Position numbers and translations under genes: made by a program. From Peromyscus leucopus (taxonomy: Eukaryota > Chordata > Mammalia > Rodentia > Cricetidae), in the NCBI RefSeq assembly GCF_004664715.2, contig NC_051068.1, positions 16,557,798 through 16,621,797 on the forward strand: DNA of 64,000 nt, read 5' to 3'. The notes under the pieces were generated by a model that was given only the letters and a program-made list of their open reading frames with translations, did no database searches and was not told the origin of the DNA. Position 1 is the stretch's first letter. Every line of letters starts with the position of its first letter. Below, in pieces: positions 1-11,094 of the stretch.

Positions 1-542
1 AATCTTCTCTAGGCCATCTCTGAGTGCTCAAATTCAATAAGTGAGCGGCTGGATGAAAATGGGCTACATTAATGTCCCCAAAAGCATTCACTCAAGCCTA
101 AATTATGACAGCCACTTAGAAATGCTCTCTCTAAATGTCATTAGTAATATGCAGACACAGAATGACAGTGTAAGGCTTTGAAAGCGTGATAATCATGAAG
201 CTCTGCTTCTCTCAAATGTTTTATGTGATTTATTTTTTGCCAGATGTTTTCCATCCTCTGAATTCTTGTCTTTGCATGGTCCTATCTCCACCAATAAGAT
301 ACTTTTCCTTTGCAGCAATTAAGTTACTTCTGACAGACAGCAATGACTGTTTAAAGTATGACCCCTCCTGCCTCGGGTTCCAACTCCTCACCTCAAGGTC
401 ATAGGAAGGGGAGAGCTGAGCGCTACTGAGTCATATACCCTTTCACTAACTCTCAAACTGCTATTTTAAAATGTTCCCGCTATAAGGCATTAAAATACTT
501 AGTCATTGTTTGAAAGCGGGACTATTTTAAAAGTCTGGTGCT

Positions 543-544
<2 letters not shown>

Positions 545-578
<34 letters not shown>
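545..578. repeat. Poly-T run (34)
   Basis: An uninterrupted T run, probably the tail of a decayed retroelement. Confidence 0.95.
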
Positions 579-580
<2 letters not shown>

Positions 581-1271
581 ATGTTAGAACCAGTTACCCA
601 AATACGAAACCTGTGGGCATCTGATTCCTTCCTCTACTCCAACACCTGCAACTAATTATCAAATCCCCCCAAACATTTGCTCCCCTGGTTTGTACTCTTC
701 ACGCCCCTTCCTCCCAGCAACCTCGGTGGTGCCATAATTACTGCACAACCTCCTCCCTGCCTCCCTGCAGAGCTATTCATCCAATACACATCTACACTCA
801 AATCTCCATCAGTCCTTCAACTGCTCCTTCAGATTCCATCAGCCATTATACTGCCGACCCAAGGTCACGCTCATCATCCAGGCATGCAAATCCCCTGGAC
901 TGCCCACCTACCCAGTGTGGTTTATCTCCATAACAGACACACATTTGCCCTTCCCTAGAGTCAGGCTCTGTCAGCTCTCTCAGTCTACTGTCCTTGACGC
1001 AGGGTCCATGCCACTGATGATCAGAGTCACCTTTGGTACTGAAGACCCATCTTAGCCTTTCCTCCTCAGTTTGCTGAGTTACAAGGAATAAATAAAACAT
1101 GGATGTATTTATGGTATACATCATGCTTGATACACTGTGAAATGGTTACCACAAACTAACTAACCACCATGTAGTTTTCTATGAATGGTGAAACACTTAA
1201 TTTCTAGTTTCCTAGAAAATTTCAAGCATATGATATAATGCTATGAATAGTCTCCATGCTATAGCCAGATT

Positions 1272-1373
1272 CCCAAAACCTGTGCACCCTGCTGCACTGT
1301 GCGGTGAGCACCATCATCTTCTCCCAGAACCTGTGCACCCCACCGCACTGTACAACGAGCACCATCATCATCT
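1272..1373. repeat. Diverged 51-bp tandem pair
   Basis: Units at 1272 and 1323 share cccaRaacctgtgcacccy, gcactgt and gagcaccatcatc. Confidence 0.8.
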
Positions 1374-1379
1374 CTCTTC

Positions 1380-1760
1380 ATTGTCCCTCCTGTCCAGCCT
1401 TGGCAAACACCACATTACTCTCTCTACTAACAGCTTTATCTGTTTTATCACTTGGTTGGATTCTCCCCAGGTGAGGTCATGCAGTGTTTGACTTTCTGCC
1501 CCGGCTCACCTCACTTAGGTACATAATGCCTTCTATGTTGACCTGTGCTACTGCAAATGTCAGAAGTCCCACATTTAAAGCTAAACAGTGCAGCACTGTG
1601 TGTGCATGTGTGTACACCCAGCCCGTTTCTTCCACGCATTTTTCAATGGATGCTTAGTATGTCACCTACACTTGAAATTCAACTATCTTGTTTGCATTAT
1701 GAAGCCTCACCTAACACCCAAAGCTACGATGCCCTCTCCCTCCTGTCTGTATCCTGAATT
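1380..1760. mobile_element. Possible ancient L1 remnant
   Basis: Phrases such as 'tgactttctgccccggctcac', 'cataatgccttctatgttgacc' and 'tttttcaatggatgcttagt' resemble mammalian L1 3' sequence. It is heavily decayed and I am not sure. Confidence 0.3.
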
Positions 1761-2309
1761 AATACTCTTCATGCATGACTTTTTAAATTTCACCATCATT
1801 TAAATACTGACTATAATCTCATTGAGGACAAGAGCTGTGCTGTGCATGCCTTCTATGTCTCTCGGGGCAGCAATGGACACAGAGCCATGCCCAGTAACAC
1901 ACCCAACGGGATGCAGCATGCACATTTACCGCAACACAGATGCTCAGTGCTCAATATCAGTGCCCCTAGATGGAGAGCTCTGAAGATCACATCAAATAAA
2001 CTGCCACTGTGAGATATGTGTATCACCTCTGCCATAGTGGCAGCAACCATCTTGACTACAAGGAGAAGCTGGAAAGAGAGACTCGGGTAGTTATTTAGTT
2101 GTCCTAAATTTCATACTGTTCTGATCTTGTGGGTTAACAGCATCACATCTAAATTCTATAAGCTAATCCTACTGGAGAGCCACAGCCACTGGCTAACATT
2201 CCAAGCCGAGTCCAAAGACAGAAAAACCTGACACGATCATAACTCTCTTCCTTCATTTTCATGGACTTGAATACATTCAAGGCATTAAAATATGGACTAG
2301 ACTAAAATA

Positions 2310-2364
2310 CACACACACACACACACACACAACACACACACACACACACACATAACACACACAA
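2310..2364. repeat. Interrupted (CA)n microsatellite
   Basis: CA repeats broken by two AACA/ATAA interruptions, in Anxa5 intron 6. Confidence 0.95.
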
Positions 2365-2844
2365 AGTAGGCCACACTAAAAATAACAACTAAAATACAGG
2401 ACACGTTAGCCAAGCACTCCCAGCAGATGGACAGCCTACCTTTATCAATGTTTTATCAAGTCCAGTCTGGAAAAGGGTTTCAGTCTTTCTTTCTTTTCCC
2501 CAAAATGTCTTCTACATAGCTCTTAATGTCTAGTGTAAAGTTGAATTGATTTGAAGAAACTTAATATGGAAGAAAAAGCCAGTCTATTCCTATAGTGTCT
2601 GCAAGTCCTATGCAAAAAGAAACTGCATCTCCCTTACAGGTGCTGTCAATGACTATAATGGGAGTAAAAAGGCGGAGTGTGTTCCTCTATTATTTTGTTT
2701 GCTGTCTGCTTTTTATTGAATGAGAAGAATAGACTGCTTGACTTACAGTTCATTCACTCAACTATCATGTACAGCCTGATGCCTGATCTACACAGGACTG
2801 CATCCATGTAGACAAAGGGAAGGCAATGAACTCCAACTGCTCAC

Positions 2845-2935
2845 CTTCTTCATAAACCTGTTTTATGGCCCTTAGTTCTTCAGGTGTCCTTGAAGCAATA
2901 ATTTCTGTCAGTACTTTTTCGTTGGTCCCAGCTCC
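2845..2935 (-). CDS. Anxa5: Anxa5 exon 6, codons 102-132 (repeat II)
   Basis: The 91-bp exon on the minus strand reads GAGTNEKVLTEIIASRTPEE and then LRAIKQVYEE plus one base (phase 1). The acceptor is TTCCAACAG and the donor GTGAGC. GAGTNE after the preceding LK forms the repeat II Ca2+ loop (K-G-A-G-T), and RTPEEL is a well-known annexin A5 stretch. It is the last exon of the gene visible in this window; the open frame would continue in exon 7, which is not present between 1 and 2844. Confidence 0.96.
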
Positions 2936-3209
2936 CTGTTGGAAGATTTAGTTTTAGTGGAGAAAACATGTCAATAAGATAAAAAAAAAAAAAAAGAAAG
3001 CTATTTCCCTGGATGTTATCCAAATTACATAATTACAAAAATATCCAACATAACATGGATTTCTTTGTATACATGTTCTATTATTACAGAGTTAAGAAAT
3101 TCCACACTAATTTTCTTTCCAGAGACAATCCAATTCTATTTTACTTTTTATTTTGCTGAATGAAAAATAAAGTTTACTTTTCTATGTCCATCAAACATAC
3201 CATTACAGT

Positions 3210-3510
3210 TGAGATCTTTAATGCTGTCCCCCTAAAAGCCCAAACGTTAAAAGTTTGGTGCCCAGAGTGGCACTAGGCACTGCTAACCAAACCTTTTAAG
3301 AGGCTTTTAGGTCACCGGGGGAATGTCTTTAAAGGGGATGGTGGGACCACAGTTGTCTCTTCTCTATCTCTGGCTTCCTGCCTGGCTACAGGCCAAAAAC
3401 CTTGGGGCCAGTTATTTATGGACTTTAGCCAAAGTAAACCCTTACTGCTTAAGTAGGTCATCTCAGGTAGCAGAACAGAGAGATGGCTGACAATGGAGAC
3501 CACTTGCTGG
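3210..3510 (+). mobile_element. Old MaLR LTR (MST/MLT1-like)
   Basis: The stretch 'agtttggtgcccagagtgg...taagaggcttttaggtcaccgggggaatgtc...ctctctatctctggcttcc' has the order of motifs of an MST/MLT1 LTR. It is diverged, lies in Anxa5 intron 5, and its boundaries are approximate. Confidence 0.55.
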
Positions 3511-4099
3511 AACTCACTTTCTCTTTCTAAAAAGTAATTCTAGCTGGTTTCCTTTTCTGTACTTATAAAAGTCATGCCTGCACTGCTACATCAGAACATA
3601 TAAGCAGCAATACAGCTACATTTAGGTTTGTCTGTTTAAGACAGCATATTTTCTATTTCTGCTTCTTTGTAAAAACTCAAGCACTAAAATACCTAAGTTC
3701 ATCCCTATGGGAAAATCTGAGTTGCTAACAATGCTTGAGATGTATTCTGTTAAAAGGCCCCTTTCTCAAGGTCCTCAGGTCTCAGTTACTTCAAAACTGT
3801 AATTGCAAAACAGCAGGGAGACTCGGAAAATGCAGTCTCCTGACTGGGTAATTCCCATTCTTCTGCTGTGTGAGCAGAATCCCTGAGCTGCTTACTTTGT
3901 CTACCGATTCAGAACCCACCAAGGACAAGGCACTCCTGTCACCGTCTGAGCAAATGTGTCAACACAGTCAACTACCAACTTTCTATTTCAAAAATTAAAA
4001 TATCTCATCAGTAACATTTCCATAGCCTAAAAGTGAACTGAAAGTATAAAACTCCAGCACACTAAAATTTTAGGCAATATTTTTGAGTTTAACTCTATG

Positions 4100-4985
4100 T
4101 GAAGATTGAATGACACATGTGGTAAGGGAAAACACTGGACCAATGAATGTAGATCAACAAAGGACAGACAGGGTAATCCTTTGCCTCAGTTTTCGGGAAA
4201 CTCCCGGAGGGGCCTCATGCAGGCCCCCATAGCAAAGCCAGTTCAAACCTTTCCTGCAGCTGTAGAGGAAATCCCTGCTCTGAGCGATTAAATAACCAAA
4301 TGACTATTGGAATAAATCATGCTGGTCAGGATGATGAAACAGAGAGAATAGAAAATTCAGGAGAAAACATAAAGAAAATTTTTTGGCAAACTTCTATTAA
4401 TGAACAGAGACCAAAATTAACGATAAAAATAAATGGTGTTTTGTTGTCTGGTCTGGTAGACACAGGTGCGGACATTACCATAATTGCACCAGAATTTTGG
4501 CATCCAACTTGGCCTCTTCAGGAGGTAAACGTTCAACTGTTAGGAATTGGGACATTATCTCAGGTGAAACAGAGTGCAAGATGGCTGGAATGTATAGGTC
4601 CAGAAGGACAGAGAGGAAAATTAAAACCATATGTGGCTAACATAGCTATGAACCTGTGGGGTCGAGACTTGTTGCAACAATGGAATACTCAGACTAAAAT
4701 CCCTCCAATCTCAGAAACAAATCATAAACTAGCACATGTTTCTGAGAGAAATATTAGAAGGCATTATTTTGAGTGGTCACCAGCCATCCATATTATACAA
4801 GAACAGGGCACAACAACTGATAATCTTCCAAAAATACCAACAGCTCTACCTTTAAAATGGTTAACAGACAAGCCTGTATGGGTTCAGCAATGGCCTTTAA
4901 CAACAGAGAAACTCCAGGCTTTAGAAGAGCTGGTAGAAGAACAGTTAAATGCTCAGCATATTGAACAGTCAGCACAGTCTCTCCT
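4100..4985 (+). pseudogene. Endogenous class II (betaretrovirus-like) gag-pro-pol fragment
   Basis: This is an old proviral piece inside Anxa5 intron 5, antisense to the gene. From the left it shows the end of a nucleocapsid zinc knuckle (CGKGKHWTNEC, with the first Cys of the C-C-H-C set not visible), then after a stop near 4290 a frame holding a retroviral aspartic protease with active-site DTGAD (residues 54-58 of the open frame at 4300-5001) and the GRDLL motif near residue 140. The same frame then runs into the beginning of reverse transcriptase (PLKWLTDKPVWVQQWPLTTE). It ends before the RT catalytic core, so the element is truncated on both sides, and no LTR is adjacent. Class II assignment rests on the protease and RT resemblance. 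It is non-functional as it stands. Confidence 0.85.
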
Positions 4986-5168
4986 CTCCCCAAATGCTTA
5001 GGGATACATCCCTTGAAGTTAAGTTTGTTCCCCTTGACCCCTTATTGACTCCCACAGTTTTGTCTCCTGAGCATCCTTTGCTGAAATGAGTCAGATAAAG
5101 CACAGGCTAATTACCAGCATAAAGTAGCTCTATGCACGACAGGAACGCCCCTCGCCTGCCCCTGTTAC

Positions 5169-5282
5169 CTTCAGAGCATGCTTCAGTTCGTAGGCATCGT
5201 AGAGCCGGGAAGGCTTCATCAGAGCCACAATTAACTTCTCAAACTTTCCAGTTAGTTCAGACTTCAGGTCATCCAGAAGGTC
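5169..5282 (-). CDS. Anxa5: Anxa5 exon 5, codons 64-101 (end of repeat I, start of repeat II)
   Basis: The 114-bp exon on the minus strand encodes 38 whole codons beginning [20 protein letters not shown] and ending [11 protein letters not shown], phase 0 on both sides. The acceptor is GAGGTAG and the donor GTAACA; the donor is slightly off consensus at +4 to +6. The acidic DD/E residues after the repeat I loop supply the bidentate ligand for Ca2+ in annexins. An antisense retroviral fragment ends about 190 bp downstream of this exon in gene orientation. Confidence 0.96.
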
Positions 5283-5755
5283 CTACCTCAGAAGATACAA
5301 ATTTGGTGACCATGGTCATCCCAAACAGAAAGGATGGCCCTTTGCTCTAGTCATTCTCTATGGTGCTTCTTCAAGTATTACAGGAGATATTTGTGCTAAC
5401 CAACGACCTAAGGAGTGTACCTTCGACATTTGAACCAAACCTCAAACTGCAATATATACTGATTAAGGTGTTTAAAGCTGTTTTCCTTAACTTCAAGAGT
5501 TAAAATAATATGGAAAACTTTATAGAGCAGGCTAATATTCGTGGTAGCATATGCTTGTAATTCCAGTATATGGGAGGCTGTGGCAGGAAGTCAGCCTGGA
5601 AACATGACTCTTGAATGTAGGTAATAGGATAAAACCCAGGGTCGTTTCATGCCAGGAAAACACCCTACAGCCAGTCTGCATTCTCAGTCCTTTATAAATT
5701 TTGAGGCAGCTGTCCAGCTGTCCAGACTGGTCTTAAACTCACTCTGTACCCCAGG

Positions 5756-5757
<2 letters not shown>

Positions 5758-5800
<43 letters not shown>
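5758..5800. repeat. (GAT)n microsatellite
   Basis: About 13 GAT triplets directly beside the B1 at 5831. Confidence 0.95.
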
Positions 5801-5803
<3 letters not shown>

Positions 5804-5830
5804 ATTACTATTATTTCTTCTTCCTGCCTT

Positions 5831-5992
5831 TCTTTTTTTTTTTTTTTTTTTTGAGACAGGGTCTCTCTATTATGTAGCCCTGGCCATTCTGGAACTCACT
5901 ATGTAAACCAGGCTGACCTCAACCTCATAGAGATCCACCTACCTCTGCCTCCCAAGTGCTGGGATTAAAAGCCCACTAAACCACACCTGGCT
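5831..5992 (-). mobile_element. B1 SINE
   Basis: A poly-T followed by gagacagggtctctctatta...cccaagtgctgggattaaaa...cacctggct is a reverse-oriented B1 in Anxa5 intron 4, that is, in the gene's sense. Confidence 0.9.
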
Positions 5993-6255
5993 CCAGGTGG
6001 ACTTTGAACTTGTGGTCCCATCTCAACTTCTGAAGTATCTAGAATTACAGGCTTACAACACTATGCTCAGCTTTATATAGTAAGATTATACCTCAGAATC
6101 CCAAGTTTCCTGTCCTGACTCACCCACACACCCAAAAAACTTAACTAGCAATGTTGCTCTGTGGCAGAGCACCTGGGTCATGTAAAGCATATATTCAGCA
6201 TACATATTTTTTCTAGTATCCTTTCAGAAATATCCTTATAAAAGTTCCTCCAAAG

Positions 6256-6360
6256 ATCTAGAACATATCTTAGTGGCAGAGCACTGTGTCACATGTACAG
6301 GGCTTTGGGCTGAACCTCCAGCACCAGAAGGAAAAAGACCAAAAAAAAAAAAAAAAAAAG
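6256..6360 (+). mobile_element. Diverged ID SINE with poly-A tail
   Basis: 'cttagtggcagagcactgtgtcac...gggctgaacctccagcacc' and then about 19 A residues (6341-6359) fit a decayed ID element. Confidence 0.6.
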
Positions 6361-6930
6361 CACAAAAAATTTTAAAAAACACCTCAAACTCACAAATATA
6401 TTTTTTAAGGGCAAGATTTAGCCTACAATATCCAAACAATATCTTTTCTTTTACTATCCAATTCTAATATATAATATTAATGTTCCAATACATAGTCGAT
6501 GAACATTGTTATGCTTTGAGAGGCATATGCTGGCGAGAGGCATCTTTAGTGTGGGAACATGTGCAGTCATTTATGAGAAGGAACACAGTGTTTCCCCAGC
6601 ACACCAGGCAGCAGGATTGGAATTAGACATCTTCTACCAATGGGCTACACTGCAGCTCTCTGGAGAGCACTAGCCCTGGAATGTATCCCCAGCAACACAA
6701 AAGGACACTCTCTGGTTTTCCAATGCATCTGTTTCTCAGGGAAATGACAAATGTAAATTGTCAGAATAACAAGACTACATTATGGTATTTCACATGTCCT
6801 CTCATTCAGTAAGATCTCAATTTTTACTTTGAATTATTAATCAAATAAGAACTGAAATCAAACAATTTAAAATGTATTAAAATCGTTGTAATAGAGGCAT
6901 ACACCTATTATTACAATACAAGCATGTATC

Positions 6931-7282
6931 TGCTGTGGATAACTGATTGATAAATAAAACACTGATTGGCCAGTAACCAGGCAGGAAGTATAGGTGGGAC
7001 TAACAGAGAGGAGAATTGAGAGAACAGGAAGGCAGGGAGGAGGAGATGCCAGCCTGCCATCCAGGGAGCATCATGTAAAGGCAGCAGGTAAAGCCATAGA
7101 ACACGTGGCGACATATAGATTATCAGGAATGGTCTGAGTATAAGAATAAGAGCTAGACAATGGTAGGCCTGAGCTAATAGCCGAGCAGTTTAAATAATAT
7201 AAGCGTTTGTATGTTTATTTTATAAGTGGACTACGGGACTGCTGGGGTTTGGCAGGACCCGGAGAGAAAAACTCTAGCTACA
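6931..7282 (+). mobile_element. Solo LTR, TGCTGTGG family (Anxa5 intron 4)
   Basis: A 352-bp element starting TGCTGTGGAT and ending CTAGCTACA. Its body (gattggccagtaaccaggcagg..., cctgagctaatagccgagcag, ctgctggggtttgg) matches the elements at 43161 and 45480. The flanks TGTATC (6925-6930) and TATATC (7283-7288) are a 6-bp target-site duplication with one substitution. Its sense strand is plus, antisense to Anxa5. Confidence 0.8.
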
Positions 7283-7689
7283 TATATCTAACAAACAGAT
7301 AATGGACCAGAGAGGAAAGAAGAGGGCAGGGACCAATATGGGGCCGCTGATACCTTACACCCCAAAAGCATGATGCAAGGAAACAACTGTGAGGCTGTTT
7401 TCCATTGCCTTCTAAATCATACAGTGTGACAATTTGTTGGTACAGTGCATGTATTCTATTTGTCATCTATTGATCTTCTAACCATCCAGGAATGGTTTAA
7501 CCTAGTCAGAAGAAGGTAAGCAAGTTACAGAAGAGCACTGTGCCACTCTTGAGGACATGGGCATTAAGGATTCTCAGAGGTGGAGAGGAGGGTCCTGAAA
7601 AAATGCCTTACAGATTGTTTGACTTCACAAAGTCTTTTAAAACTCACAGCCGGACTCTCCCTCCTACCTTCGATGGGCTGTGGTCTTAC

Positions 7690-7784
7690 CTTGCCAAACA
7701 GAGTCTTAAACTCCTCGGCAATTTCCTGGCGCTGAGCATTGCTTCGAGATGTGAGCAGGGTCAGGATGGTCTCTTCATCAGTGC
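7690..7784 (-). CDS. Anxa5: Anxa5 exon 4, codons 32-63 (repeat I)
   Basis: The 95-bp exon on the minus strand starts with two bases completing Gly32 and reads TDEETILTLLTSRSNAQRQE followed by IAEEFKTLFGK. The acceptor is ATTCCAG and the donor GTAAGA. Gly-Thr-Asp after KGL completes the endonexin-type Ca2+-binding loop of repeat I, and the SRSNAQRQEI helix is characteristic of annexin A5. A 95-bp exon here is conserved across annexin genes (family knowledge). There are no stops or frameshifts. Confidence 0.96.
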
Positions 7785-7960
7785 CTGGAATTGATGGTTA
7801 GCAATGAAAGCTGGCCTCCCACACACCCACTTTCTAAGCAACCTTTCCAATTAGCTCACCAGCCACTCTGTGCTCTCAATGCCCTCTATGAAAACATAAA
7901 ACACATCTTACACAAAAAAATCACATAAAACTGAGAATTTTTAAAGTATTTTATTTCTCA

Positions 7961-8002
7961 TATATATATATATTTATATATATATATATATATATATATA
8001 AA
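7961..8002. repeat. (AT)n microsatellite
   Basis: AT repeat with one TTT interruption, followed by a short CA stretch. Confidence 0.95.
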
Positions 8003-8675
8003 CACCACACACACACAAACTTCCTATTTTCAATTGGACTTAAAACGGATGGACAAACACTCTTGGCTTTTAAAATCTCGGTGTGCCAATCTTTCATGCA
8101 AAGTTACATAGTTACCCCAGTAATAGCTATTCACAAAGTTGGGTATTACAGGAGGTTTTTATTATTTATTTATTATTATTATAAGAGAAGAAAAAAACAT
8201 AGTGCCTGGCTTCGAGTTATAGATAATTTAGGGTGGAAACTTAAAAACCTATAGATTACTAAACTTACAGCAGAATGGCAAGTTCCTTAGGGAGGTCCAA
8301 GTCTTACATGAGAGGCAAAGGCAGGTCTCCTGGCTAACAAGAGAAGAAAGGAGTTTGGAGGAAGGGAGTACCCAACAGTGTCTTGAAAGATGAAGACTTC
8401 TGAGGGGCAGCCACATAGGGACAGGCTTAGAATGAGGACAAAGCTCACAGAATAGAAAAATGTGGGACTTGCATGCATAGCAGACAGCCAGGCCTGGCTG
8501 GACCAGAGATATCAAACAGTAATGGGAGATGAGTCTGAAAAGGGGCCTGGAGATGCCATGGGCAACCTCTCAAGGTAAGGAGAGTGGCAAATCCGGTGTA
8601 GGAGCCTGAGAGTAGATCAGTCACACACAAAAACCCTCAAGAGGTTAGCAACTGGTTAGAAAGGTACTGGGGTGC

Positions 8676-9222
8676 AGGATGGTGATGGTGGTGGCAATGG
8701 TAGCGGTGCTGGTGGCAGTGGCAGTGGTGGTGATGGTGGTGGTGATGGTAGTGATGGTGGTGGTGATGGTGATGGTGGTGGTGATGGTAGTGGTGATGGT
8801 GGTGATGGTGGTGGTGATGGTAGTGATGGTGGTGGTGATGGTAGTGGTGATGGTGGTGGTGATGGTAGTGATGGTGGTGGTGATGGTAGTGGTGATGGTG
8901 GTGGTGATAGTATGGTGGTGGTGATAGTAGTGGTGATAGTGGTGGTGATGGTGGTGGTGATGGTGGTGGTGGTGATGGTGTGATGGTGATGGTAGTGATG
9001 GTGGTGGTGGTGATGGTGATGGTGGTGGTGATGGTAGTGGTGATGGTAGTGATGGTGGTGGTGATGGTAGTGATGGTGGTGGTGATGGTAGTGGTGATGG
9101 TGGTGGTGATGGTGGTGGTGGTGATGGTAGTGATGGTGGTGGTGATGGTGGTAGTGGTGGTGGGTGACAGTGATGGTGGTGATGATGGTGGCGGTGGCGG
9201 TAGTGATGGTGGCTGTAGTGAT
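8676..9222. repeat. GGTGAT-type minisatellite in Anxa5 intron 3
   Basis: About 550 bp made almost only of GGT, GAT and AGT triplets, arranged in higher-order units such as ggtggtgatggtagtgat. Because the triplets contain no stop in several frames, it produces long low-complexity open frames (Gly/Asp, Val/Met, Thr/Ile, His/Pro) that are not genes. It is G-rich on the plus strand, so Anxa5 pre-mRNA would be CCACCATCA-rich. Confidence 0.97.
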
Positions 9223-9467
9223 GTAAGAGCCCCTTAAGCAGGAGAAGTGGACATGTGATGGGCAAAATCACTGAGTTTGCCTCACACTGTGTGTAAGCTA
9301 GACTGGTGCCCTCAGAGCACAGAGCTGATGTCATTTGCCTACCCAGTTCTAGAGAATGAATCTAGAGACTTCAGGATGGTCTAAGATACCATGTCATCAT
9401 CTGAATGCATTTGTACCCACCTCCCACCCTATTTTTTGGTTTTTGAGAATGAAAAGGTTTAACTTAC

Positions 9468-9552
9468 CTAAGCCTTTCATGGCCTTCCGAAGAGTTTCTG
9501 CATCAGCCCTGCTATCAAATCCAGGGAAGTCAGTCACGGTGCCTCTGAGAAC
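9468..9552 (-). CDS. Anxa5: Anxa5 exon 3, codons 4-32 (N-terminal tail, start of repeat I)
   Basis: The 85-bp exon on the minus strand reads VLRGTVTDFPGFDSRADAET and then LRKAMKGL, ending in the first base of a glycine codon (phase 1). It is flanked by the acceptor TGTCTCAG and the donor GTAAGT. It encodes the short N-terminal tail and the first helix of annexin repeat I; the K-G-L-G stretch that begins the type II Ca2+ site is completed by exon 4. The length equals what is expected for annexin A5. The 12.2-kb intron upstream is the largest in this part of the gene. Confidence 0.96.
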
Positions 9553-11094
9553 CTGAGACAGAAGGACAGTATTATTCACATTGTGACTAATGCCAAAAAG
9601 CCAGTAACATCGACAGTCCAGTCTCCCTTTGCTCAATGTTGTGTTTGACCTCTAAGTAAATTTACCATCTGGTAAGACTTGTGATCCACCTGAAAGGGGA
9701 GGAAGCACTAGGGGAGAAGTGGCAGGGCCTGTCAAGGGGAGGAGAAACCCAGAGCCACTGGCAATAGCGTCCAGGGCACCTCCCTCATCTCCCTCACGCC
9801 CAACCAAGGCCTCCTGCTCCCCAGAGGCATGCCTGCAGGCTTCCTTCCCTGCTAAGCCTCTCCCACTTCAGTCTTGAAGCACACTGAGCCTACATTAAAA
9901 TGTGATGTCCCACCCTAACCACTCAGTTGGAAGCACAGCTCTGGGTTTACACAGCCTTCATACTGAGTTCCCGTCCTGTAGAGCTGGGGATCTTGAGACC
10001 ATTCAGCGATTTCTGAAAATACTTGGCCATTTGTGTGCCAGACAAGTACCGTGAAGGATACTCTTCTTTATAAGCCCTCCTGCTTTGACTTACCCCATGG
10101 AGTGCTTCTATTAATCTCTCGGATTCCCAAAGCAGGAAAATCACAGACACGCTCCAAGTGCAGCGGAGCAAACAGGTGCAGAGGCTGATGAGGGCCACAC
10201 ATGTGAGCACAAACATGAGAGAGGGTGAGAGGGAAAGTGCAGAAGGGGGAGGAGAAGAAACTGAGGGGGATAACCCAAGACAGACCTAAAGGTTACCTGT
10301 AAATTTGCCAACATCACAAAAATAGACAACTGCAGGGGTTAGCTGTCAGCATGCACAAAAGTACATGAGAATAAAATGATCTGTTATTTCAGATAAAGGG
10401 TTAACTGCTACAATGGACTGGAAAAAGAATCAGGTTGGACAGAGTCAACATGGGAAAGGTCTACAAATGCCACACAACAGGCACAGAGCTGATCCTGCAG
10501 CCAACAAGGAACACTGCAGACAATGGAGCCAGGAACAATGTCAGCTCTGCTCAGCACATATACATATGAGCACAGCCAAGAGACTAACACAAGAGAAAGG
10601 AAGAAGGAGCTGAACAAATGTAGCTGGTAATAACATGAGAGGGGAATGAGCAGGAGCAGAGTCGGAGCTGTTGGTGCTGGTTTGAAATTCAGACCTGGAC
10701 AGCCGACTGCATCTGTCCACAGCAACACGGGAAAGGGAGGCTTGAGTGACAGGTCATACAGATGGTGGCTAGGCTATGGGGAGGAAGCAGGACATCAAAC
10801 CACAATAACAAGGTGGGAAGAAGTGGGTGGAAGAAGGATCCGGATCAGAATGGCAACAGCTACCTGCTGAGGACAAGAATGAGCCAGGTGCTGTGCTGGG
10901 TCCCGTAGATCGTCTCAGTGAGACCCAACTCTAAAAATGACTCCAGCTTAGCAGATCACCCGGTAACCGTGAAACAAGTACACAGTAGTTAGGACTTGAC
11001 TCACGCCATGGGCCTGGGGCTCCTTAATCATGTGGTGTTGTGCTGCCTCCCAAGGCAAGAAGATGGAGGGAAAGAGGCTCCCAGAATGTTCTAG

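Larger units (their letters stand above)
1..2844. other. Part of Anxa5 intron 6
   Basis: Apart from the T run, the CA repeat, the 51-bp tandem pair and a possible old L1, I see no exon or RNA gene. Short open frames here lack splice context or similarity. Confidence 0.6.

Noticed and set aside
2311..2364. CRISPR-like or other ordered direct repeats
   Set aside because: A simple CA microsatellite in a mammalian genome; no spacer structure anywhere in the window.
8645..9334. 229-codon His/Pro/Thr-rich open frame on the minus strand and Gly/Asp or Val/Met frames on the plus strand
   Set aside because: Entirely a product of the GGT/GAT minisatellite; no start context or flanking coding sequence.
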